DNA of 64,000 bases from Micromonospora trifolii (GCF_022229005.1 NZ_JAKKFD010000014.1:1-64000); one strand, 5' to 3'. Shown: positions 17,352 through 26,713, counted from the stretch's first letter. Notes: generated by a model not told the origin, from the letters alone. Numbers and translations: made by a program.

Positions 17352-18656
17352 TCACTTGCCGGTGATCTCCTTGACGCCATCGGCGTACGGCTTGGCGATC
17401 GTGTCGAGGACCTGGTCGGGCGACTTCGAGCCGTTGATCAGACCCTGGAAGCCGGAGACGAGCACGTCGTAGTAGCCGGGGACCGGCCAGTCCGGGTAGA
17501 AGGCGAGCCCGTCGGACTTGCTGACCGTGTTGAAGTCCTCGATCAGCTTGCGGTCCTTCGGGTCGCTGATCTTCGACGCGTCGGCGGCGACCGGAACACC
17601 ACCGTTGTTGCCGATCAGGTCCTGGATCTCCGGACGCAGGGTGATGTCGATGAAGTCGTACGCCAGGCTCTTGGCCTTGCTGTTCTCCGGGACGACCCAG
17701 AGGTTGCCGGAGGAGCCGGCCTGCAGGGTGTTGCCCGGGAAGAGGAAGGTGTCCCAGTTGGCCTTCATCTCGGTCTTGAACCGGCCGTACCACCAGCTAC
17801 CCGAGACGATCATCGGAACCTTGCCGCCGATGAAGGCGGTGCCCATGTCCTCGGCCTTGAGGCTGGCCGAGTTCTTCGCGACGTAGCCCTTCTGCACCCA
17901 CTGGGCGAAGGTGTCCGCGCCGTACTTGAGCGGGTCGGCCTTGAAGTCGACAGGGTTCTTGTAGAGCTGGTAGTTGTCGACGAACTGCCGGTCACCCTTG
18001 GAGAGGGCGAGCTGGTAGAAGAGCTGCCCGGCCGGGTACTCGGCGCCGGCCATGCCCAGCGGGGTGACGCCCTTGCCGACGAAGGTGTCCATCGCGGCGG
18101 TCATCTCGGCCATGGTGGTCGGGACCTTGACGCCGTTGCTCTGGAACAGGTCCTTGTTGTAGTAGACAGTGACGTACTCGCCGTAGTTCGGCACGCCGAA
18201 CCACTTGCCGGAGCCCATCACGCCCTTGTCGCTGTACCGGGCGGTGGTCTGCAGGCTGGGGCTGAGCTTGCTGGCCCAGCCGCGCTTGTCGGCCTCGCTG
18301 CTCAGGTCGGCCAGCAGACCCTGGGAGGAGAGCAGCCCGGCGGTGGCGTTGCCCTTGTTGTACTCCATGATGTCCGGGCCCTCGGACGAGTTGATGATCA
18401 TGCCGGCGTTTTGCTGGATCTGCTCGAACGCCTTGCGCTCGAAGCGCACCTCGACGCCCGGGTGCTCGGACTTGAAGAGCTCGATGGCCCGGTTCCAACC
18501 GACGCCCATGGCGCTGTTCTCGCTCTCGTAGTGCCAGAGCTTGAGAACCTTGGCGTCGCTGTCGTCCCCGTTGTCACCACCGCCGCAGGCGGCCACGGTG
18601 GTCGTCGCGGTCGCCGCCAGGGCGATCGCGGCGACGAGCCGGCGGAATCGCTGCAT
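17352..18656 (-). CDS. Sugar ABC transporter substrate-binding lipoprotein
   Basis: A 434-residue CUT1 binding protein with signal peptide and lipobox TVAACGGG. Of two ATGs three bases apart, the second (18656, MQRFRRLVA) is preferred because it sits 6 bases after GGAGG, whereas the first directly abuts it. The mature domain begins KVLKLWHYESENSAMGVGW. Family features include GPDIMEYNKGNA and a C-terminal aromatic-rich hinge. Linked to alpha-xylosidase and beta-glucosidase genes, it probably binds xyloglucan oligosaccharides; this ligand is inferred from context. Confidence 0.86.
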   Translation of the reverse strand: MQRFRRLVAAIALAATATTTVAACGGGDNGDDSDAKVLKLWHYESENSAMGVGWNRAIELFKSEHPGVEVRFERKAFEQIQQNAGMIINSSEGPDIMEYNKGNATAGLLSSQGLLADLSSEADKRGWASKLSPSLQTTARYSDKGVMGSGKWFGVPNYGEYVTVYYNKDLFQSNGVKVPTTMAEMTAAMDTFVGKGVTPLGMAGAEYPAGQLFYQLALSKGDRQFVDNYQLYKNPVDFKADPLKYGADTFAQWVQKGYVAKNSASLKAEDMGTAFIGGKVPMIVSGSWWYGRFKTEMKANWDTFLFPGNTLQAGSSGNLWVVPENSKAKSLAYDFIDITLRPEIQDLIGNNGGVPVAADASKISDPKDRKLIEDFNTVSKSDGLAFYPDWPVPGYYDVLVSGFQGLINGSKSPDQVLDTIAKPYADGVKEITGK

Positions 18657-18696
18657 TAGCATCCTCCTCGTTGAGTATCTAGCCGGTACTTCACGG

Positions 18697-18730
18697 GGCC
18701 CGTCGTCGCGTTGCAGCGCGGCGGCGGGCC
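18697..18730. other. Inverted repeat between lacI and the binding-protein gene
   Basis: Arms 18697-18710 (GGCCCGTCGTCGCG) and 18717-18730 pair except at two positions. It fills most of the gap between the lacI stop (18733) and the binding-protein start (18656). Such intra-operon hairpins often lower readthrough or protect downstream mRNA, so it may set the low regulator, high binding-protein ratio. The two mismatches are A-C on the transcribed strand's RNA, so the hairpin is weaker there. Confidence 0.45.
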
Positions 18731-18732
18731 AT

Positions 18733-19773
18733 TTACTGATCAGCCCCCATTGGTTGGCGGCTTCGAGGTGCGGCGGTCGAACCCCGGATCTCCAACGCGC
18801 ACGGCAGCAGTTGCTGGTGGCGAAGGTCAGCGGGGCCATCCAGGTGGCGCGTCAGCGCCTCGATCGCGATCCGGCCGAGCGCCGAGCCGGGTGACGTCAT
18901 AGCGGTCAGCGCCGGGGTGGCCAGTTCGGCGACCTGCGGCGAGGTGACCATCGAGACGACGGAGACGTCGTCGGGCACCGACAACCCGCGGCCGGTCAAC
19001 TCGCCGAGGATGCCGAAGATCGCCGTCTCGTTCATGGCCAACACCGCCGTCAGCTCCGGGGCCTGCGCGAACGCGGCGGCCAGGGCGGCCCGACCGCCGG
19101 CGGCGCTGTCCTCGGCCGCGATCATCACCGGCTCCAGGCCGTGCCCGGTCATCGACGCGGTGAAGGCGTCACGGGTACGCAGCGCGGGCCCGTAACCGCT
19201 GGCCAGCGTGGCGGCCGAGTGGTTGACGTAGACGATTCGCCGGTGCCCCAGGCCGACCAGGTGCGCGACGGCATCCCGGACAGTCTGGTCGAAGTCGATG
19301 TCGACGTACGAGAGCGTGCTGGTGTCGCCGGTGCGGCCGATCAGCACCAGCGGCACCCCCGCCTCCTGGAGCACTGTGACCCGCTCGTCGGCCAACTGGA
19401 CCTCCATCAGCACGACCCCGTCGAGCATCCGCTGACTGGCCAGCCGACGCAGGTCGTCGAGGTTGCCACCGCCGACCGGCGAGAGCACCAGGTGGTAGCC
19501 GGCGACGCTGGCCGCGGCGGCGGCACCGGTGACGAAGGCGGTCTCGGTGGCGCCGAGGCCGCGTTCGTCCATCGGCATCAGCAGGCCGAGGATGCGGCTG
19601 CGGCGACTGGCCAGCCCTCGGGCCATCGCGTTGGGCTGGTAGTCGAGCTGCGCCATCGCGGCGAGCACCTTGTTGCGGGTGGCCTGCGAGATCGGCCGGG
19701 TGCCGGTGAGCACGTACGAGACGGTGCTGACCGAGACCTGTGCGAGGCGGGCGACGTCGTGCATGGTGGCCAC
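18733..19773 (-). CDS. LacI family transcriptional regulator
   Basis: A 346-residue LacI/GalR regulator of full length. The N-terminal HTH and hinge read MATMHDVARLAQVSVSTVSY and end in NAMARGLASRRS (about residues 50-61). The periplasmic-binding-protein-like effector domain starts ILGLLMPMDERG and has the typical FGILGELTGRGLSVPDDVSV near residue 260. It is the first gene of the minus-strand xyloglucan-type operon and has two operator-like sites just upstream, so it probably represses itself and the operon until an imported sugar binds. Confidence 0.92.
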   Translation of the reverse strand: MATMHDVARLAQVSVSTVSYVLTGTRPISQATRNKVLAAMAQLDYQPNAMARGLASRRSRILGLLMPMDERGLGATETAFVTGAAAAASVAGYHLVLSPVGGGNLDDLRRLASQRMLDGVVLMEVQLADERVTVLQEAGVPLVLIGRTGDTSTLSYVDIDFDQTVRDAVAHLVGLGHRRIVYVNHSAATLASGYGPALRTRDAFTASMTGHGLEPVMIAAEDSAAGGRAALAAAFAQAPELTAVLAMNETAIFGILGELTGRGLSVPDDVSVVSMVTSPQVAELATPALTAMTSPGSALGRIAIEALTRHLDGPADLRHQQLLPCALEIRGSTAAPRSRQPMGADQ

Positions 19774-19817
19774 CGCGCACCTCCTCCGGCCTGGGGTGGG
19801 ACCGCTCCCGAACTTCG

Positions 19818-19844
19818 TCGAAGCGTTTCGACGAAGCGGTTCGA
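19818..19844. promoter_or_regulatory. Tandem LacI-type operator candidates
   Basis: Two overlapping imperfect palindromes, TCGAAGCGTTTCGA (19818-19831) and ACGAAGCGGTTCGA (19831-19844), lie 45-71 bases upstream of the lacI start. They have the CG-centred, TCGAA/TTCGA-flanked form of LacI/GalR operators. They would cover the promoter of the lacI-led operon. Confidence 0.6.
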
Positions 19845-19923
19845 CAGGACGCTAGGCCACCTGTTACGGCGACGTCAATAGCCGATGTCGAAAAGAATTC
19901 AGCAGGGTCGCGTGGCGCGCAGA

Positions 19924-20002
19924 CCGCGCCGATCTTGCAGTTTCTGCTGCCGACATGGACGGATATGCAGCTTGTGTCGGGACAGAAAGCGCAAGATCGC
20001 GG
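19924..20002 (+). repeat. 79-nt palindromic intergenic element, copy A
   Basis: Outer arms CGATCTTGC and GCAAGATCG and an inner arm pair GCCGACA / TGTCGG define the element. It matches the copies at 42039 (inverted) and 50133. This copy lies between the lacI promoter and the 3' end of the amidohydrolase gene. The rest of 19845-20027 shows no gene. Confidence 0.8.
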
Positions 20003-20027
20003 AGTCGAGCGGGGGCGGGGCGGGGGG

Positions 20028-20936
20028 TTAGGGCAGGTTGAACAGGGTAGCGGCGTTTTTCCAGCAGACCGCGCGTAGCCAGTCGTCGCCCAGGTCCAGT
20101 CGGGCCAGCCCGGTCACCTGGTCGGCGTACGGGTACGGAATGTTCGGGAAGTCGCTGCCCAGCAGGACCTTGCCGGCCAGCCCCAACTCGCGCAACCGGG
20201 GCAGTTCCTCGGCGGGGAAGGGGACGAACTGGTCGAAGAAGGGCGTGAACGCCATTGTGGTGTCCAGCCGGACCTGCTCGTACGTCTCGGCGAGGTCCAG
20301 GAAGGCCCGGTAGTCCGGGGCGCCCAGGTGCGCCACCACGGCGGTCAGGCGAGGGTGGCGGGCGAGTAGGGCGGCGAACGGGTCCGGGCCGGTGTTGGCG
20401 GTTCCCACCGGGGCGTGCCCGGCGTGCACCACCACCGGCACGCCCGCGTCGGACAGCATCCCCCACACCGGGTCCAGCGCCGGATCGGTCGGCGCGAAGC
20501 CGCCGACCTGTAGGTGCAGCTTGAACACCTTGGCGCCTTCGGCGAGGGCCGCCTCGACGTACCCGGGGGCGTCCGGCTCGGGGTAGAACGTGGCCGAGGC
20601 CAGGCACCCGGGGGTGTCGCGGGCGAAATCCAGTGTCCAGCGGTTGAGTTCCGCCGCCATGCCCGGTCGGTGCGCGTACGCCAGGGCGCTGAACGCCAGC
20701 ACCCCGAGCCGGCGCAGGTGCGCCACCCGGTCGGCGTCGCTCCAGCGGTAGAGGATCGGCCACTCGGTGCCGACCAGTGGCCCGGCGGCGTCGAAGTAGG
20801 CCCACACCCGACGCAGCAGGCGTGGCGGCAGGAAGTGCACGTGCACGTCGGCGAGGCCGGGCAGCCCCAGCTCGCGGCAGAACTCCGGTACGCGGTCGTC
20901 CGCGGCCGGCGGGACCACCGGCGCCGCATCGGTCAT
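20028..20936 (-). CDS. Amidohydrolase family 2 protein
   Basis: A 302-residue TIM-barrel metal hydrolase (COG2159 type). The N-terminal metal motif is LADVHVHFLPP (about residue 27-37). The following histidines are in VVVHAGHAP (about 172) and VVAHLGAPD (about 207), and the final Asp in LLGSDFPNIPYPY (about 262). The start ATG 20936 overlaps the stop of the upstream membrane hydrolase gene. The substrate is unknown; the family includes decarboxylases and hydrolases of aromatic or lactone compounds. Confidence 0.8.
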   Translation of the reverse strand: MTDAAPVVPPAADDRVPEFCRELGLPGLADVHVHFLPPRLLRRVWAYFDAAGPLVGTEWPILYRWSDADRVAHLRRLGVLAFSALAYAHRPGMAAELNRWTLDFARDTPGCLASATFYPEPDAPGYVEAALAEGAKVFKLHLQVGGFAPTDPALDPVWGMLSDAGVPVVVHAGHAPVGTANTGPDPFAALLARHPRLTAVVAHLGAPDYRAFLDLAETYEQVRLDTTMAFTPFFDQFVPFPAEELPRLRELGLAGKVLLGSDFPNIPYPYADQVTGLARLDLGDDWLRAVCWKNAATLFNLP

Positions 20937-21742
20937 ATGTCGATGTCGAAACGGCTCAGCACCGAGGGCGCGATCAGGCCGACGGTGGCGAGCGCGGAGA
21001 CGACTGTCAGTGCGATGCGCATTCCGACCACCTCGGCCTTGCTGCCGACGCGCAGGGCGATGCTGTTCGGCAGGCCGATCATCATCCACATCCGCCGCTT
21101 GATCGGGATCGGCCAGAGGATCGGCACGCCGGCTCTGGTGATCATGTCGCCGAGGATGTGCACGAAGCAGCCCACACCCAGGGCGGTGCCGATCAGCGGA
21201 TAGCCGCGTCCGCCCGGCAGGTTGGCGAAGGTGAACCAGGCCGCCCCGGCCGACGCGAGAGTGATGATCACCCACCCGGCCCGCTCGGCCCACTCGTCGA
21301 ACAGCCCGCGCAGCGCCAGGCCGAACATAAAGAACAGGATGGTGATGACCGCCCACTTGCCGTACGCGGCGCAGAGCGCTGTGGTGCCCCAGCCGACCAG
21401 CAGTGTGAACGGCAGCGTGTGGGTCAGCGTCCGGTGCCCGTTGTTGCGGCGGGGGTCCTTGCTGAGCTTGGTGGCGTAGTAGACCCCGAGGGAGATCTTC
21501 TCCATCACCTCGGCGGCGAAGAGCGAGAAGACTCCGAAGGTACGGGCCACGGTGGCCCCACCCTGGTTCTTGGTCACCTTGCCCGACATGTCGAGGTCGG
21601 GAAAGAGCGCGCCACCGGCGCACACGGCGGTGCCCACCGCCAACGCGAGCGGCGACTGGTGGTAGTCGGCGAACTGCTCCAGCGCCCAGGAGCCGGCCAG
21701 CCACACCGCCGCGCCGGACAGCGCGTGTTGCGGTCCCATCAT
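20933..21742 (-). CDS. Membrane-bound metal-dependent hydrolase (YdjM/DUF457 family)
   Basis: A 269-residue integral membrane protein with five or six hydrophobic helices. Conserved polar motifs are MGPQHALSGAAVW at the N-terminus, GALFPDLDM (about 44-52), RTLTHTLPF (about 103-111) and GCFVHILGDMITRAG (about 190-204), the His/Asp set of the YdjM family. Members are called LexA-regulated putative phospholipid hydrolases, but the reaction is not known. It is coupled to the amidohydrolase by a 4-base overlap. Two adjacent ATGs make the start uncertain by one codon. Confidence 0.82.
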   Translation of the reverse strand: MMGPQHALSGAAVWLAGSWALEQFADYHQSPLALAVGTAVCAGGALFPDLDMSGKVTKNQGGATVARTFGVFSLFAAEVMEKISLGVYYATKLSKDPRRNNGHRTLTHTLPFTLLVGWGTTALCAAYGKWAVITILFFMFGLALRGLFDEWAERAGWVIITLASAGAAWFTFANLPGGRGYPLIGTALGVGCFVHILGDMITRAGVPILWPIPIKRRMWMMIGLPNSIALRVGSKAEVVGMRIALTVVSALATVGLIAPSVLSRFDIDI

Positions 21743-21845
21743 CTCGGCTCACCCTCCCCAGGGATCTTGAGCGCCCAAAACTACGCCACTGTAGTCAGCG
21801 TCGGCGCCGCAGGGGCATCACCCGGAAGGTCCACATCGGACCCTG

Positions 21846-23471
21846 TCACAGGGTGGGGGTGAAGCTCTGCCGGATCATCGGCAAGTATGCCGCGTTGACC
21901 TGCCAGTCGAACTCTTCTGTCAACCACGAGACGGTGTACGAGCGGTCGGCCGAGGTGTTGGCCAACAGCCGGAAGCTGTGCACCGGAACGCCCACGGCGT
22001 TCTGCCAGCCGCACTCCCACACCGCGCCACCCTCGAAGATGTCCATCGCGGAGATGTCCACCTTGCGATAGTCCGGCAGCGCGGCACTCGCTGTCAGCCG
22101 AGCCTCCTCGGCCTTCCAGTGCGCCACCGGATCCGGGCGGGCCGGCCCCACCTCGACGCTGAGCACCCGGGACCCGCCGGATTTGCGGAAGCAGGTCACC
22201 GAGCCCTCGGTCCAGCGCGCCCAGCCGACCGGCGCGGCGATCCGGAACCCGGTCGGGTCGTCGTACCAGGTCCAGCCCTTGCGCAGCCCGTACTTCACAT
22301 CCGGTGGCGGTGACACCGCCACCACCGGGGTCGCCGACGGTGGCGGGGACGACGTGCAGGCGAACGCCGCAGGCCGGGAGGTGGGCGCGCCACCGCCCGA
22401 GCCGGACGGTGGGGTCCGCTCATCGTGCCGGTTGACCAGCGCCAGCGTGACGCCACCCGCGACGAGCACGGCGGTGGCCACACAACCCAGGGCGATCAGG
22501 CGCCCTCGCCGGCCAGGTGGGCGCCGCGGGCTCGGGGCTGGCGTGGCCGGCTCGCCCGACGGGGCCACCGGTTCGACCGGGTGCGGCGTCATGGCCCGCC
22601 CGGCGCTCCGGATCGCCGCGACCGCCGAGGAGCGGACCGGCTTGGCGGGCTCGTCGTCGCTCGCCGCGGCGCCGCGCAACAGCGGCTCCGCCTCGGCGGC
22701 GGTCAACCGCCGCCACGGGTCGCGCTGCAACAGGCCGATGAGGGCGGGACGCAACGGGCCGGCCCGACGCATCGGATCCGGTGGTTCGGTGGCCAGCGCG
22801 CTGAGCGTCGCCATCGCGCTGGACCGTGCGTACGGTGACTGCCCCTCGACCGTCGCGTAGAGCGTCGCGCCCAGCGACCACATGTCGGTGCGGGCGTCGG
22901 ACACCCCTTCGCGAGCCCGTTCGGGCGCGACGAACTGCGGCGAGCCGAGCACAGTGCCGGGCCCGGTCATCACACCATCGCCGCCGTCGAAGGTGGCCAA
23001 CCCGAAGTCGGTGAGCACCACCCGACCGTCGTCGGCCACCAGCACGTTGTGCGGCTTGACGTCGCGGTGCAGCACCCCGGCGGCGTGCGCGGCCCGCAAC
23101 GCGGCGAGCACCGCCAGCCCGATCCGGGCGGTGCGCTGCGGGCTCAGCGGCCCCTCGGCGCTGATGATCTGCTGCACCGATCGCGACGGTACGTACTCCA
23201 TCACGATCCAGGGGCTCTCCCGGTCGTGGACCACGTCGTAGAGGCGGACCACGTTGGGATGGTTGAGCCGGGCGGCGGTGCGTGCCTCACGCAGGGTGCG
23301 TAGCCGCAGCTCCTCGCGCTCGGTCTCGGCCAGCCAGGACGGCGGCACGACCTCCTTCACTGCCACGTCGCGATGCAACATCTCGTCGCGAGCAAGCCAC
23401 ACCCGGCCCATTCCGCCGGTGCCGACCAGGTCGAGCAGCCGGTACCGACCCGCGATCAGCAACTGATGCAC
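21846..23471 (-). CDS. Membrane Ser/Thr protein kinase with extracytoplasmic PsbP/Mog1-like domain (paralogue 1)
   Basis: A 541-residue kinase. GTG 23471 is preferred over ATG 23531 because GAGGGGGAA lies just before it. The kinase domain (about 8-265) is complete: GTGGMGRVW loop, Lys in VAVKEV, catalytic HRDVKPHN, metal-binding LTDFGLA, and VAPERA. A Pro-rich linker leads to one membrane helix (LIALGCVATAVLVAGGVTLAL, about 325). The extracytoplasmic end resembles PsbP/Mog1-like sensors (GFRIAAPVGW). It lacks PASTA repeats. It is a tandem paralogue of the kinase 120 bases upstream. Confidence 0.87.
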   Translation of the reverse strand: MHQLLIAGRYRLLDLVGTGGMGRVWLARDEMLHRDVAVKEVVPPSWLAETEREELRLRTLREARTAARLNHPNVVRLYDVVHDRESPWIVMEYVPSRSVQQIISAEGPLSPQRTARIGLAVLAALRAAHAAGVLHRDVKPHNVLVADDGRVVLTDFGLATFDGGDGVMTGPGTVLGSPQFVAPERAREGVSDARTDMWSLGATLYATVEGQSPYARSSAMATLSALATEPPDPMRRAGPLRPALIGLLQRDPWRRLTAAEAEPLLRGAAASDDEPAKPVRSSAVAAIRSAGRAMTPHPVEPVAPSGEPATPAPSPRRPPGRRGRLIALGCVATAVLVAGGVTLALVNRHDERTPPSGSGGGAPTSRPAAFACTSSPPPSATPVVAVSPPPDVKYGLRKGWTWYDDPTGFRIAAPVGWARWTEGSVTCFRKSGGSRVLSVEVGPARPDPVAHWKAEEARLTASAALPDYRKVDISAMDIFEGGAVWECGWQNAVGVPVHSFRLLANTSADRSYTVSWLTEEFDWQVNAAYLPMIRQSFTPTL

Positions 23472-23591
23472 GGTCGCTTCCCCCTCGGTCACCCCGGGAT
23501 CCACGATAGTCACCAATGCGGGCTTTCTCATCCACTGAGCGGCCTCGATCCACGACGGACGGTGGTCCGGATCATGGCCATACGGTGCAGG

Positions 23592-25292
23592 TCAGCGGGG
23601 TGGTCGGAAACTCTTTCGCACCAGTTCCCAGTCGGCTGCGGCCTCGGCCCAGTCCTCGTCCCGGGTGATCCAACCGAGCGTCCAGTGGTCGGTGCCGAGG
23701 ACCTGCTGTCGGGCGTGCAGCCACGGGCCGTGTGGCGTCTGCCAGCGGAGCTCCCACTCGGCTCCGCCGTCGTCCGTGGCGAGCCGGATCTCGTCGTACC
23801 CCGGCAGGGAGCCCTCTCCGGCCGCCGCGTCACGGGCGGTCCGCAGGAGCTCCAGGGGATCGGCGGCGCTGCCTTCGGCGACGCTGAAGGCCCGCCCGGT
23901 CGCCGGGTCCTGGAAGCACGCCACGGTGCCGTCGCGGGAGGTCAGCCACGTCGCCGGTACGGAGACCCGGAAGCCGGCGGTGTCGGCGTGCCAGACCCAG
24001 CCGGGCGGCGGCCGGAGGTCTTCGCCCGCTGTCGGCGTGCCGGCCCGCACTGGTGTACCGCCGACGTCCGGGCGGACACAGGCGAACGGGGGCGGGGGGA
24101 CGTTCCGCCCATTCGGCGGCGGGCCGGGCGGCGGGCCGGGCCCGAACGGCCCGCCGTTGGGCGGACGGTTCGGCGGCGGGGAGGACCAGCCGGTGGGGTT
24201 GCTGGGCTTGTCGCCGACGAGGGTCAGCGCGGTGCCGACGCCGGCCACGACGGCCACCAGCAGCGCCACGGCGACCACCGCCACCCGACGCGCGGTGCGC
24301 CCGGCGGCTGCCGGATCCGGGGTCGGCGTGGGGGAGGTGCCACCGGCGGCGGCCGGGGCGGCCGGGTCGGGCAGCGGAACGGTGGGGTCCTGGTCGTCGG
24401 GGTCGTCCGCCGTGGCGGGCTGGCCGACCAGCCCTGGCACCGGCCGGTCGGCCGCGGGTCGGTCGGTTGCCGACGGCGGGTCGACGCGGCCGGTCGCGGC
24501 CGTCCTGAGCAACCGACGGGCCGTCTCGTGGTCGAGGCGCTCGCGCGGGTCGCGGCGCAGCAACCCGTCCAGCACCGGCGCGAGCGCCCCGGCGTGTGGG
24601 GCAGGGTCCGGCGGGCCGGCGGCCAGCGCGCTCAGGGTGGCCATCGCGGTGCTGCGGGCGTACGGGGACTGCCCCTCCACCGCGGCGTGCAGTGTCGCCC
24701 CGAGCGACCACAGATCGGCCGCCACCGTGGACACCCCTTCGGCGGCCCGTTCGGGGGCCACGTACTGCGGGGAGCCGAAGACCATGCCGGGGCGGGTCAT
24801 CGCGCCGTCGCCGCCGTCGAAGGTGGCCAGCCCGAAGTCGGTGAGCATCACCCGCCCGTCGTGCGCCACGAGCACGTTCTGCGGTTTGATGTCGCGGTGC
24901 AGCACCCCGGCGGTGTGCGCGGCCTGGAGCGCGTCGAGCACGGCCAGCCCGATCCGGGCCGCGCGGGCCGGCTCCAGCGGCCCCTCGGCGTCCACGACGT
25001 CCTGCAGGGTGCGGGACGGGACGTACTCCATGACGATCCATGGGCTGCCGTCGACGGCGACGACGTCGTAGAGCCGGACCACGGCGGGGTGGTTGAGCCG
25101 GGCCGCGGCGCGCGCCTCCCGCAGGGTGCGTGAGCGCACCTCGGCCCGTTCACCTTCGGCCAACCAGCTCGGTGGAACGATCTCCTTGATCGCCACCTCG
25201 CGGTGCAGCATCTCGTCGCGGGCGCGCCACACCCGACCCATGCCCCCGCGACCCACCAGGTCGAGCAGTCGGTACCGACCGGCGATCAGCAC
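23592..25292 (-). CDS. Membrane Ser/Thr protein kinase with extracytoplasmic PsbP/Mog1-like domain (paralogue 2)
   Basis: A 566-residue kinase nearly identical in its catalytic domain to the neighbour: VGRGGMGRVW, VAIKEIVPP, HRDIKPQN, LTDFGLATFDGGDG and VAPERA are all present. After a long Pro-rich linker and one helix (VAVVAVALLVAVVAGVGTALTL, about 345) comes a Pro/Gly-rich spacer and a sensor domain (GFRVSVPATWL). The GTG start at 25292 follows GAGGAGG by about 11 bases. It lies 83 bases downstream of the GT4 gene, so kinases and glucan genes may be co-transcribed. Confidence 0.87.
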   Translation of the reverse strand: MLIAGRYRLLDLVGRGGMGRVWRARDEMLHREVAIKEIVPPSWLAEGERAEVRSRTLREARAAARLNHPAVVRLYDVVAVDGSPWIVMEYVPSRTLQDVVDAEGPLEPARAARIGLAVLDALQAAHTAGVLHRDIKPQNVLVAHDGRVMLTDFGLATFDGGDGAMTRPGMVFGSPQYVAPERAAEGVSTVAADLWSLGATLHAAVEGQSPYARSTAMATLSALAAGPPDPAPHAGALAPVLDGLLRRDPRERLDHETARRLLRTAATGRVDPPSATDRPAADRPVPGLVGQPATADDPDDQDPTVPLPDPAAPAAAGGTSPTPTPDPAAAGRTARRVAVVAVALLVAVVAGVGTALTLVGDKPSNPTGWSSPPPNRPPNGGPFGPGPPPGPPPNGRNVPPPPFACVRPDVGGTPVRAGTPTAGEDLRPPPGWVWHADTAGFRVSVPATWLTSRDGTVACFQDPATGRAFSVAEGSAADPLELLRTARDAAAGEGSLPGYDEIRLATDDGGAEWELRWQTPHGPWLHARQQVLGTDHWTLGWITRDEDWAEAAADWELVRKSFRPPR

Positions 25293-25375
25293 CTGTGCAC
25301 GCTCCTCCTCAGCCGCTGTCCGGGCTACACCCTAACCAGCGGATCGGAAGTCACCTATCGGTCGTCCGACTCGGC

Positions 25376-26713
25376 TCAGCAGGCGGCGTGGTCGGCGGCG
25401 GTGGCGAGCAGGTTCCCTTCCGGGATGGCGATCCGGGTGCGCCCGCCGCTCAGTCGGGCGGCGGCGCGTCGGGCCTGCACGGGGCCGTGTTCGCGACGGG
25501 CTGTGGCGTAGCTCGCGGCGGTGCGGGCCGCGATGGCGGCCCAGCCGTACCGCTCGCCGACCATCGTGCGGGCCCGGCGGGCCAGCCGCCGGGCGAAGAC
25601 CTCGTCGCCGAGCAGTTGGCCGACCGCGCCGGCGAGCGCGTCCGGGTCGCTGTGCGGGAACGTCACGCCGGTCACGCCGGGTTCGACGATCTCGGCGAGG
25701 CCGCCGGTGCGAGCCACGGCGAGGGGCGCTCCGGCGGCCGCCGCCTCCAGCGCCACCATGCCGAACGGCTCGTAGAGGCTGGGGACCACTGTCGCGTCGG
25801 TGGCGCCGAACATCGCCGGTAGTTGGGTGGAGTCGAGGAACCCGGTGAACCGGACGGTCGAGCTGAGCGCCAGTCGCCGGGCCTCCGACTCCAACTCGGT
25901 GCGGTACGGGCCGTCGCCGGCGATCACCACGCGCAGCCCCGGGTGTCGTTCGCGCAGCCGGGGTACGGCGTGCACCAGGTGCTGGACGCCCTTCTCGTAG
26001 ACCAGCCGACCGGCGTACCCGACCAACGGGCCGTCCCCGGCGAACCGTGCCCGGGCCGACGCGACCGCTCGGGGGCGGGCCCGCCAGGCCCGGTCGTCGA
26101 CCCCGTTGGGCACCACGTCGACGTGGGCGGCCGGTACGTCGAACAGTGCTGTCACCTGGTCGCGCATGTAGCCGGAGCAGGTGATCACCCGAATGGACGA
26201 GTTGCTGAGCCAGTGTTCGACGCCGTGGATGGTGCGGTTCATCTCCTCCGGCAGCCAGCCCTGGTGCCGGCCGGCCTCGGTGGCGTGGATGGTGGTGACC
26301 AGGGGCAGGTCCAGGTGCTCGGCGAGGGTGACGGCCGTGTGGGCGACGAGCCAGTCGTGGGCGTGGATGACGTCGTAGGAGCCGGCCTGGGTGGCGCGCA
26401 GGGCGGTGCGGGTGAGGGTGTGGTTGAAGGCCATGGTCCAGGCCAGCAGTGAGCCGGTGGCGAGGGGGAAGGTGACCGGGTCTTCGGGGGCGCGCAGGAT
26501 GCGTACGCCGTCGGCGTACTCCTCCAGGGGTGCGCCCTCGCTGTGGCGGGTGACGACGGTGACTTCGTGGCCGGCGGCGGCGAGGGCGACGGAGAGGGCG
26601 TGCACGTGTCGGCCGAGACCGCCGACGAGCACCGGTGGGTACTCCCAGGAGAGCATCAGCACCCGCAGCTGTCGGGCGGGGTTGATGTCGATCACGTGGG
26701 CATCGGGTGACAT
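25376..26713 (-). CDS. GT4 glycosyltransferase, actinobacterial glycogen-synthase-like
   Basis: A 445-residue GT-B enzyme. The N-terminal acceptor domain has SWEYPPVLVGGLGRHVHAL (about 21-39), the GGLG loop of glycogen/starch synthase-like GT4 enzymes. The C-terminal domain has GYAGRLVYEKGVQHL (about 227-241) and the nucleotide-sugar motif PSLYEPFGMVALEAAAAG (about 314-331). ATG 26713 is supported by AAAGGGGG. It follows the debranching enzyme gene by 136 bases on the same strand. An alpha-glucan or maltosyl-type product is likely from context, but the donor is unproven. Confidence 0.83.
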   Translation of the reverse strand: MSPDAHVIDINPARQLRVLMLSWEYPPVLVGGLGRHVHALSVALAAAGHEVTVVTRHSEGAPLEEYADGVRILRAPEDPVTFPLATGSLLAWTMAFNHTLTRTALRATQAGSYDVIHAHDWLVAHTAVTLAEHLDLPLVTTIHATEAGRHQGWLPEEMNRTIHGVEHWLSNSSIRVITCSGYMRDQVTALFDVPAAHVDVVPNGVDDRAWRARPRAVASARARFAGDGPLVGYAGRLVYEKGVQHLVHAVPRLRERHPGLRVVIAGDGPYRTELESEARRLALSSTVRFTGFLDSTQLPAMFGATDATVVPSLYEPFGMVALEAAAAGAPLAVARTGGLAEIVEPGVTGVTFPHSDPDALAGAVGQLLGDEVFARRLARRARTMVGERYGWAAIAARTAASYATARREHGPVQARRAAARLSGGRTRIAIPEGNLLATAADHAAC

